5,856 nt of DNA from Candidatus Delongbacteria bacterium (GTDB taxonomy: Bacteria; UBA4055). Shown piece after piece: positions 1 to 5,462 of this stretch. The stretch covers positions 1 through 5,856 of the forward strand of contig WTAK01000459.1 of NCBI GenBank assembly GCA_013139625.1. The letters are read 5' to 3'. The position numbers were made by a program, and so were the translations under genes. Each line of letters starts with the position of its first letter. Position 1 is the stretch's first letter. The notes below the pieces were generated by a model. That model saw only the letters and a program-made list of their open reading frames with translations, searched no databases and was not told where the DNA came from.

Positions 1-1077
1 GGGATCGTATTCAGAGATAAGTGTAGAAGTTTAACTAAGGAAGAAGTAGATTCTAAACTATCCGAAGATTTACCTTTTGTTGTAAGGCAGAGAATACCCG
101 AAGAAGGACAAACAACGATAAATGATATTGTATTCGGAACTATCACAATTGAAACAAATACACTTGATGAACAAGTGCTAATGAAATCAGATGGTTTTCC
201 AACTTACAACTTTGCTAATGTAGTTGATGATCATCTAATGAAAATTTCTCATGTTATCAGAGGCTATGAGTATTTATCTTCAGTGCCAAAGTATAACCTA
301 CTATATCAAAATTTTGGATGGGAAGTACCTCAGTACATACATTTACCTCATATTATGAGAGAAGATGGGAAAAAAATGAGTAAGAGACACGGAGATGCAT
401 CTTTCGAAGATCTTTTGGATGCAGGATATCTTACTGAAGCTATAATAAATTACATTGTAATGTTAGGCTGGAACCCGGGAACAGATGAAGAAATTTTTAC
501 CATGGAAGAATTGATAGAAAAATTTTCACCTGAAAGGATAAATAAATCAAATGCAGTGTTCTCAATTGATAAGCTTAACTGGATCAATGCTCAACATATC
601 AAGAAGCTTTCACAGGATGAATTTCATTCAATGGCAGAAAAATATTACTCAGATGAGCTGAAATCAAAAGTTGATGTAAATAAAGTCAGTGAAATAATTC
701 AGAATAGATTAGAAAAATTTACAGATATACCTGAAATGGTGAAGTTCTTTATTAAAGTTGAAGAATATACTGCTGATGGATTTTTCCATAAGAAGATGAA
801 ATCAAACACTGAATCAAGCTATGAATATTTGCAAAAGATGTTACCGATATTTGAAGGTTTATCAGAATGGAATAACGAAACAATTTTTGGTGCAATGAAT
901 GATTTAGTTGCAATAGAAGAGTGTAAGAAAGGTAAAGTTCTTTGGCCTGTCAGAATAGCTTTTACAGGATTAAAAGCAAGCCCGGGTGGAGCCAGTGAAG
1001 TTGGAGAGTTGATAGGCAAAGAAGAGAGTTTGCAGAGAATAGAGAATGCAATTGAGTTCTTAAAAAGTGAAATATAA
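1..1077 (+). CDS. gltX: Glutamyl-tRNA synthetase, C-terminal part (5' end outside window)
   Basis: Class I aminoacyl-tRNA synthetase that charges tRNA-Glu with glutamate using ATP in the cytoplasm. Frame 1 is open from base 1, so the gene begins upstream; the ATG at 175 is internal. About 358 residues are present, against roughly 480-510 for the family, so about 120-150 N-terminal residues, including the HIGH motif, are missing. Visible family blocks are a stretch ending in RQRIPEEGQTT, then DGFPTYNFANVVDDHLM, HVIRGYEYLSS, and the ATP-binding loop KMSKR (bases 373-387) followed by HGDASFEDLL. The Rossmann core ends near LGWNPG. The remainder is the helical anticodon-binding region, ending in a family-typical block with ASPGGASEVGELIGKEES. 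The RGYEYLSS form, rather than the proteobacterial RGDDHLS, resembles FCB-group and Clostridia-like enzymes. A non-discriminating (tRNA-Gln mischarging) activity cannot be excluded from sequence. The next gene starts 19 bases downstream. Confidence 0.97.
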   Translation, partial: GIVFRDKCRSLTKEEVDSKLSEDLPFVVRQRIPEEGQTTINDIVFGTITIETNTLDEQVLMKSDGFPTYNFANVVDDHLMKISHVIRGYEYLSSVPKYNLLYQNFGWEVPQYIHLPHIMREDGKKMSKRHGDASFEDLLDAGYLTEAIINYIVMLGWNPGTDEEIFTMEELIEKFSPERINKSNAVFSIDKLNWINAQHIKKLSQDEFHSMAEKYYSDELKSKVDVNKVSEIIQNRLEKFTDIPEMVKFFIKVEEYTADGFFHKKMKSNTESSYEYLQKMLPIFEGLSEWNNETIFGAMNDLVAIEECKKGKVLWPVRIAFTGLKASPGGASEVGELIGKEESLQRIENAIEFLKSEI

Positions 1078-1096
1078 AATATTATTGGGATAGATC

Positions 1097-1579
1097 ATGA
1101 CTGAAGAAAAATATATAAGACCGACATGGGATGAATATTTCATGGAAGTGATGAACGCAGTATCAAAGAGAGCAACCTGTGATAGAGGTAGAAGTGGTTG
1201 TGTTATTGCAAGAGACGGGCAACTTTTAACGACAGGTTATGTAGGTTCTCCTAAAGGATTACCTCATTGTGACGATGTTGGTCATCAGTTCAAGAAAATG
1301 CTGCACGAAGATGGAAGTATTTCAGAACACTGCGTAAGAACAGTTCATGCCGAACAAAATGCAATATGTCAGGCAGCTAAATTAGGTGTGTCTATAGATA
1401 AAGCAACTTTATATTGCAGGATGACTCCTTGCAGGACTTGTGCGATGTTAATAATTAATAGTGGAATTACAAGGGTCGTTGTTGAAAGAAAATATCAACG
1501 TGGTCAGGAATCAGAAGAAATGTTCAAGCAGGCCGGTGTTGAATTGGTTATCATTCACGACGAAATACAAAAATATTAA
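1097..1579 (+). CDS. comEB: dCMP deaminase (ComEB-type, zinc-dependent)
   Basis: Deoxycytidylate deaminase, 160 residues, a normal length for the family. It converts dCMP to dUMP, the substrate of thymidylate synthase, and so feeds dTTP synthesis. The catalytic zinc site is clear: H84 and proton-shuttling E86 in HAEQNA, and C112 and C115 in PCRTC. The conserved N-terminal blocks ATCDRGRSGCVIARDG and GYVGSPKGLPHC are also present. C28, C58 and H78 sit where the T4-phage enzyme carries ligands of a second, structural zinc, so a second zinc is plausible; this is inferred by analogy. The ATG at 1097 is preceded by a weak purine stretch (GGGA, 1087-1090) and places the family motifs at the expected distance from the N-terminus. 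A generic ComE/CMP deaminase role is the alternative, but the HC-x4-HAEQNA arrangement and length favour dCMP. It lies 19 bases after gltX and just before a palindromic repeat and dnaG, so probably shares their transcript. Confidence 0.93.
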   Translation: MTEEKYIRPTWDEYFMEVMNAVSKRATCDRGRSGCVIARDGQLLTTGYVGSPKGLPHCDDVGHQFKKMLHEDGSISEHCVRTVHAEQNAICQAAKLGVSIDKATLYCRMTPCRTCAMLIINSGITRVVVERKYQRGQESEEMFKQAGVELVIIHDEIQKY

Positions 1580-1588
1580 GAGATGTAG

Positions 1589-1608
1589 GGGCGTAATTCA
1601 TTACGCCC
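1589..1608. repeat. Hairpin 1 of the palindromic element
   Basis: Left arm GGGCGTAAT (1589-1597) is the exact reverse complement of ATTACGCCC (1600-1608), with only TC between them, so the tip probably opens into a larger loop. In the + strand transcript it is followed by GAATC and a run of A, not T, so it is not an intrinsic terminator for the dCMP deaminase gene. It could stabilise upstream mRNA 3' ends after processing. Confidence 0.85.
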
Positions 1609-1618
1609 GAATCAAAAA

Positions 1619-1638
1619 GGGCGTTATAAATAACGCCC
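1619..1638. repeat. Hairpin 2 of the palindromic element
   Basis: Left arm GGGCGTTAT (1619-1627) is the exact reverse complement of ATAACGCCC (1630-1638), with loop AA. It shares the GGGCGT/ACGCCC core with hairpin 1 but differs in the inner three pairs (TAT here, AAT there). Both stems are therefore preserved despite divergence, which points to selection or recent origin from a palindromic unit. Read on the - strand, the stem is followed by five T residues (complement of 1614-1618), a terminator-like arrangement, although no - strand gene is present. The stem ends 25 bases before the dnaG start codon. Confidence 0.85.
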
Positions 1639-1663
1639 GTACAAATAAAAAGAGAAAATTTAA

Positions 1664-3499
1664 TTGATCTCAAAAGAGCAAATAGAATCGGTAGTAAACG
1701 CAGCTGATATTGTTGATGTGATAGGTGAAAGAGTAGATCTTCGAAGATCCGGTGCCAATCACAAAGCTGCATGTCCTTTCCATGATGAAAAAACAGCTTC
1801 ATTTATGGTTTCTCACGCAAAGCAAATATTCAAGTGTTTTGGCTGTGGAGTAGCAGGTGATTCAATTAAGTTCATAATGCTCTATGAAAATTTAAATTAC
1901 CCTGATGCAATAAGATTATTGGCAGCTCGATACGGTATTGAAATAAAAGAATCCTTCAGCTACCAAAATCATAATAAGACAGATGATGATAAAAAAGAAA
2001 CTATGCGAAGCGCTATGAAATTGGCTACAGAATTCTATCATCAAAACTTACTCAATGAGATCAAAAATGAAAATTCCAAATTTACACAATATATTAAGGA
2101 AAGAGGGTTAACAGAAGAAGACTGCAAGATATTTAAGATCGGTTATGCTCCTGATAAATGGCATGCTCTGAAAGAGAATATTAAATTTAAAGATATTGAT
2201 GATAAATTATTGATAGAAGTTGGTTTAAGAAAGCAAAATGAGAAAGGGAATATTTATGATCTTTTCAGAAATAGACTGATGTTTCCTGTCTTCGATATTT
2301 TAGGCAATGTTATTGCGTTCAGTGCAAGAACATTGGATGATGAGATCCAGCCCAAATATGTGAATTCACCGGAATCTACGATCTATAAAAAAAGTAAAGT
2401 GTTTTTCGGTTTCTACCAGTCCAAAGATACTGTTAGAAAAACTCATTCTATGATACTTGTTGAAGGTAATATGGATATGGTATCAATGTTTAAGAACGGT
2501 TTTACAAACACTGTTGCTTTATGCGGTACAGCTTTTACGGAAGATCATGCCCAGACAATGAAAAGAAATGCAGATAATATAAATATATTATTTGACGGTG
2601 ATGTTGCAGGTAAAAAAGCTGCGTTTAGAACTGCAGAATTATTAATTTCAAATGGTATGGATCCTAAAATTATAATTTTACCTGATGAATTAGATCCAGA
2701 TACTTTTCTGAAAATTAGAAGTAGAAGTGAATTGGATAATCTTTTAGCTAAAGGAATTGGTTTCATCGGGATGTTTTTTTTGACTTATGACAAATCAAAT
2801 ATGAACGCAAGTAATAGAATTAAAATTATCGATAAAATATTCGAATCGTTAGGAAGACTAAGTAATTTAAGCGAAAGTAAGGTGGCGGCTTTTCTAAAAG
2901 AAGCAAGTGATAGATTAGGTATTGGGGAGGAAAGTTTAAAGAAAGATTTTGAAACATTTAGAAAATCAAAAAAAAGTAATTATAGAAGTAAGGCTCCTCA
3001 GATAGAACCAACCGAAAAATATGTATGTGATAAAAAAGACCTGTTTGAATTCAATATCCTATATCTAATGCTTAGCGACAAAAAAGTATGCTCAGAATAT
3101 TTAAGAACTATTGACGAATCTTATTTCTTGAATCATGAAGCGACGCAATTATATATGAAATTCTATGAGCTTTATGAGGAAGGGGAGTCGATAAATTTAA
3201 ATAATATTTTGGTTGACTTTGATGATAAATTTAAGGATTTTTTTATAGACTATACTGCTAGCCAAGAAGGAGTGTTCCTTGCAGACATAGACGAAGGTGA
3301 TGAAGTAGGTCTTGAAATTAAGATAGATCAAGCATTCAAAGATAGTTTTAAGAAGATCAAACTTAGATTTTTCAAAAGAGAGATCAAGAAATTGTATGAT
3401 GAGCTTAAATTTACTTCTGATGATGTTGAGAATGAAGAAAGAATAATGAAAGAGATAGCAGAGATTAAAAGTCAAGAAATAGAAATAGGTAATAGTTAA
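1664..3499 (+). CDS. dnaG: DNA primase DnaG (TTG start)
   Basis: Replicative primase, 611 residues (E. coli DnaG is 581), which makes RNA primers for DNA polymerase at the fork together with the DnaB helicase. The N-terminal CHC2 zinc-binding domain has C37, H40, C58 and C61 (CPFH and KCFGCG). The polymerase core shows FRNRLMFPVFD (201-211) and KYVNSPESTIYKKSK (231-245). The TOPRIM metal site has E267 in VEGNMD, D311 and D313 in FDGD, and LDPD (343-346). VEGNMD replaces the commoner VEGYMD. A low-complexity basic linker (about 430-450) leads to the helicase-binding C-terminal region (about 455-611), which is less conserved. The start is TTG: an in-frame TAA lies immediately before it (1661-1663), the next ATG (codon 48) would lose the zinc domain, and the MISKEQIE N-terminus fits the family. 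No strong Shine-Dalgarno is present, only AGAG at 1651-1654 region. The gene follows the double-hairpin element and precedes the regulator gene by 26 bases. Confidence 0.97.
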   Translation: MISKEQIESVVNAADIVDVIGERVDLRRSGANHKAACPFHDEKTASFMVSHAKQIFKCFGCGVAGDSIKFIMLYENLNYPDAIRLLAARYGIEIKESFSYQNHNKTDDDKKETMRSAMKLATEFYHQNLLNEIKNENSKFTQYIKERGLTEEDCKIFKIGYAPDKWHALKENIKFKDIDDKLLIEVGLRKQNEKGNIYDLFRNRLMFPVFDILGNVIAFSARTLDDEIQPKYVNSPESTIYKKSKVFFGFYQSKDTVRKTHSMILVEGNMDMVSMFKNGFTNTVALCGTAFTEDHAQTMKRNADNINILFDGDVAGKKAAFRTAELLISNGMDPKIIILPDELDPDTFLKIRSRSELDNLLAKGIGFIGMFFLTYDKSNMNASNRIKIIDKIFESLGRLSNLSESKVAAFLKEASDRLGIGEESLKKDFETFRKSKKSNYRSKAPQIEPTEKYVCDKKDLFEFNILYLMLSDKKVCSEYLRTIDESYFLNHEATQLYMKFYELYEEGESINLNNILVDFDDKFKDFFIDYTASQEGVFLADIDEGDEVGLEIKIDQAFKDSFKKIKLRFFKREIKKLYDELKFTSDDVENEERIMKEIAEIKSQEIEIGNS

Positions 3500-3525
3500 A
3501 AGAAAATTTAAATAAGATGTGATAA

Positions 3526-4221
3526 ATGAAAGATAAAATTGAGTACATAAAAAAGAGCAGAATGTTCAAGAATGTTAAAGATAGAGACCTTGAACATATT
3601 TTAGACATATGTTCTTTCGAGGAGCAGAAGAAAGGAAATTTTATTTTTGAAGAAGGTATTTCCTGCCATTGGGTATATTTTGTATGTGCCGGCAGAGTTA
3701 AATTGTTAGCTCATTCTTCCTCGGGTAGAGATTTTATATTGAAGATAGTTTCAACAAATGATCTACTATCAGACAATAATGTTCTTTTCGATAGGATTCC
3801 TGAGTGTATATATAGTGCACAGGCGTTGGAAGACTCAGTTCTAATGAAGATCAGAGCAAATGACTTTTTAGCATTATTAGATAAACATAAAGAAATAAAT
3901 GCAAACTACAATTCCACAATTGATAAGCACTTAAGAGAAGCATATTCAAGTCTCAAGAATATGGCATTTGAAAAAGTGGAAAGAAGAATTGCAAGGCATC
4001 TGATCAAATTTGCGAACAACACAGGAGAGCAGTTAGAATCCGGGTTGAAACTGGGAGTTAAACTTTCAAGGCAGGAAATTGCTAACCTGACCGGTACTAC
4101 TATTGAAACTGCGATAAGAGTTATGAGTAAATTCAAGAAAGAAAAGATCATTGCTGAAAAAGGTGGATATATATTTATAAAAAACAAGCATGGATTAGTT
4201 CGATTAGCGGACGATATCTAA
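3526..4221 (+). CDS. Crp/Fnr-family transcriptional regulator, probably not cAMP-responsive
   Basis: Cytoplasmic DNA-binding regulator of 231 residues, the normal length. Residues about 12-120 form the cyclic-nucleotide-binding-like beta roll (FEEGISCHWVYFVCAGRVKLL). A long dimerisation helix follows (about 122-160), then a winged helix-turn-helix (about 178-225) with the signature KLSRQEIANLTGTTIETAIRVMSKFKK. In the recognition helix E194 and R198 match the conserved Glu and Arg of CRP, while CRP R180 is replaced by I193. The phosphate-binding cassette of CRP (GE...RS) is absent; the matching stretch reads TNDLLSDNNVLFDRIPECIY, so cAMP binding is unlikely. Four cysteines (C29, C47, C54, C94) are present but not in the N-terminal cluster that binds [4Fe-4S] in FNR. 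The effector (redox, NO, haem or none) is unknown. The ATG at 3526 has no clear Shine-Dalgarno. It lies 26 bases after dnaG and 17 before the TPR gene, probably co-transcribed. Confidence 0.93.
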   Translation: MKDKIEYIKKSRMFKNVKDRDLEHILDICSFEEQKKGNFIFEEGISCHWVYFVCAGRVKLLAHSSSGRDFILKIVSTNDLLSDNNVLFDRIPECIYSAQALEDSVLMKIRANDFLALLDKHKEINANYNSTIDKHLREAYSSLKNMAFEKVERRIARHLIKFANNTGEQLESGLKLGVKLSRQEIANLTGTTIETAIRVMSKFKKEKIIAEKGGYIFIKNKHGLVRLADDI

Positions 4222-4228
4222 ACTAAGT

Positions 4229-4233
4229 AAGGG
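4229..4233 (+). promoter_or_regulatory. Ribosome binding site of the TPR gene
   Basis: AAGGG lies five bases upstream of the ATG at 4239, in the short gap after the regulator gene. It is the clearest Shine-Dalgarno-like sequence in the window; the other starts rely on weak or A/T-rich leaders. It supports the ATG at 4239 as the true start. Confidence 0.5.
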
Positions 4234-4238
4234 TAAGT

Positions 4239-5390
4239 ATGAGTTCAGAACAAAAGAAAATATTGAAGAAGCTGAAAAGGTCGTATAAAAATAACAGTAA
4301 GTATTATGCCTTTCTAGCAGATTATCTTTTCAAGAACGGTTTTGATCAGCAGTCTCAAGAACTACTGGAAGAGAATAATGATAAATATCCCGAATATACT
4401 TCAGGAAGGCTAATATTAGGTGAGATCTTTTACAGCAGAAAAGAGTATTTAAAAGCTGAAGATATGTTCAAGAAAGTTATTGAAATAAATAAGAAATCAG
4501 TCAAAGCTCTTAAATATTTGGCTAACATTGAAAGTTTAAGAAAGGATAAAAAAGCTCAATTTGACTATTTAACTGATGCTCTCAGATATGATTCTTTTGA
4601 CCAGGATGCAAAAAATTTCATTCTGATGTATTCTGGGATGTATTCGGATGAAAAAGTTGTAGGAAGTAGCTATTTTTCAGAGAGAATGTCTCAGCTTTTA
4701 GATAAAGATATTGTAAATCAGGCAATTGAAGGTTCTAATACTTATAAATCTACTTACGATCTTGAAGAATTGTCCAGAATAGCTCTAGAAGAGAAAGAAA
4801 AGATGGATCAGGAGCAAGGTGAGATCAAATTAGTAGATAAAGAAGTTATAACTTTTAATAAGGATGTTGAATCAAAGGTAGAAAATGAATTCAAGCAGAC
4901 TGTTGTAATTGAGAGAGATGAGCCCGATGATCTTGGGCTTAAAACAGAATCAGATATCGAACAAGAGAATAAAGTACTTGAAGAATTCGAAAAAGAATTG
5001 GATGACTTTAAGACTAAGTCAAGTATAGAAATATCTGTTCCAAACGATATTTCCGAAATATTTGAATCAAATGAAGTATCTGAAGAAGAATCGCAACACT
5101 TTGATCCTGTAGGGAAAAGAATCCCAATGAAAGATATCTTCTCGATGGCGAACAAAAATATTAAAACATTGGAAAAATATGCAAGATTACTGGAAAAATC
5201 TCCTGACAATGTTGATTTTAAAGGAGAATTCCTTTTGGCAAGGTCTTCATTCATTAAACAAAGATTGGTAAATGAGATAGAATACCATCAGGAAATGTCA
5301 GAGAAGTATCCGGATAATCCTAAATATACTTCAAAACTAAAGTCTTTCCAGGGTATGATCGATACTGTAGATGATTATAATTTAAATTGA
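4239..5390 (+). CDS. TPR-repeat protein with acidic central linker, function unknown
   Basis: A 383-residue protein with no signal peptide or membrane segment, so probably cytoplasmic. The N-terminus is basic (KKILKKLKRSYKNN). Residues about 20-121 form three tetratricopeptide repeats (about 20-53, 54-87, 88-121), the best being the second, with LGEIFYSRKEYLKAEDMFKKVIEI. A helical stretch follows (about 122-165), then a low-complexity, Glu/Asp-rich and probably disordered region (about 175-288). A second helical domain (about 295-375) contains YHQEMSEKYPDNPKY, reminiscent of a degenerate TPR-like helical pair. TPR proteins are protein-interaction scaffolds; the partner here is not evident. 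The gene sits between a Crp/Fnr regulator (17-base gap) and a secreted SPOR protein (50-base gap). I do not recognise a specific family, and a role in cell-envelope or division processes through the SPOR neighbour is only a guess. Confidence 0.88.
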   Translation: MSSEQKKILKKLKRSYKNNSKYYAFLADYLFKNGFDQQSQELLEENNDKYPEYTSGRLILGEIFYSRKEYLKAEDMFKKVIEINKKSVKALKYLANIESLRKDKKAQFDYLTDALRYDSFDQDAKNFILMYSGMYSDEKVVGSSYFSERMSQLLDKDIVNQAIEGSNTYKSTYDLEELSRIALEEKEKMDQEQGEIKLVDKEVITFNKDVESKVENEFKQTVVIERDEPDDLGLKTESDIEQENKVLEEFEKELDDFKTKSSIEISVPNDISEIFESNEVSEEESQHFDPVGKRIPMKDIFSMANKNIKTLEKYARLLEKSPDNVDFKGEFLLARSSFIKQRLVNEIEYHQEMSEKYPDNPKYTSKLKSFQGMIDTVDDYNLN

Positions 5391-5462
5391 TGAGACATAA
5401 ATTTGAATTTTAACAAACAATTAATAATGGGTCATAAGATATGAATTTCACTAAACAATTAA
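5390..5462 (+). repeat. Imperfect tandem duplication at the TPR-SPOR gene junction
   Basis: Copy 1 (5390-5424) and copy 2 (5427-5462) align over 36 columns with 29 identities, counting one single-base gap. Both contain ATG..., CATAA, TGAATTT and AAACAATTAA in the same order. Copy 2 carries the ATG start (5441) and first seven codons of the SPOR gene; copy 1 has TTG at the matching place (5403-5405). Copy 1 read from that TTG gives a 13-codon peptide (N-F-N-K-Q-L after the start) resembling the true N-terminus (N-F-T-K-Q-L) and stopping at the TGA that overlaps the real ATG. Confidence 0.7.

Larger units (their letters stand above)
1585..1642. repeat. REP/MITE-like nested palindromic element (two hairpins inside inverted ends)
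   Basis: A 58-bp element nearly fills the gap between the dCMP deaminase stop and the dnaG start. Its ends are inverted repeats: GTAGGGGCGT at 1585-1594 and ACGCCCGTAC at 1633-1642, which pair with one mismatch. Inside are two perfect 9-bp hairpins with the same GGGCGT/ACGCCC core, at 1589-1608 and 1619-1638, joined by 10 bases. The GC-rich arms stand out against very AT-rich surroundings. This architecture resembles paired REP sequences or a small non-autonomous palindromic element. Similar GTAGGGGCG-type intergenic palindromes are, from memory, common in several bacterial phyla. No transposase is in the window. Without it the gap would be about 26 bases, like the neighbouring gaps, which suggests insertion. 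No convincing adjacent target duplication is seen; AAGAGA occurs at 1578-1583 and 1650-1655, but this could be chance in A-rich sequence. Confidence 0.8.

Noticed and set aside
175..1077. ATG at 175 as the start of a short glutamyl-tRNA synthetase-like gene
   Set aside because: The upstream frame from base 1 is open and encodes conserved synthetase sequence, so 175 is internal and the gene is merely cut by the window.
1589..1638. Intrinsic terminator for the dCMP deaminase gene on the + strand
   Set aside because: Neither hairpin is followed by a T-run on the + strand (A-rich sequence follows), so it does not fit the intrinsic terminator model in that direction.
1461..1667. Open reading frame of 68 codons on the + strand running through the repeat
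   Set aside because: It overlaps the dCMP deaminase in another frame and then reads through the palindromic repeat; the lysine/arginine-rich product has no recognisable domain.
1551..1802. 83-codon open frame on the - strand over the repeat and dnaG start
   Set aside because: It crosses the repeat and the conserved primase zinc domain; no family resemblance and no plausible start signal.
1653..3511. Identical AGAAAATTTAA at 1653-1663 (before dnaG) and 3501-3511 (before the regulator gene)
   Set aside because: An 11-base match of low complexity in AT-rich leaders, at different distances from the two starts; likely chance or general leader composition rather than a specific site.
3563..3811. 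FNR-type iron-sulfur oxygen sensor
   Set aside because: The four cysteines (29, 47, 54, 94) do not match the FNR arrangement of three closely spaced N-terminal cysteines plus one central one.
4921..4939. Hairpin AGCCC...GGGCT inside the TPR gene
   Set aside because: Short five-pair stem with a nine-base loop inside coding sequence and followed by TTAAAAC, so not a terminator; probably chance.
4808..5254. 148-codon open frame on the - strand
   Set aside because: It is a serine-rich shadow of the acidic linker of the TPR gene (Glu/Asp codons read in reverse), has no supporting leader and lies wholly inside a well supported gene.
5398..5405. TAAATTTG matching the Bacteroidota -7 promoter consensus TAnnTTTG before the SPOR gene
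   Set aside because: No TTTG -33 element is found at a suitable distance upstream, and the motif lies within the duplicated start region of AT-rich DNA; too weak to call a promoter.
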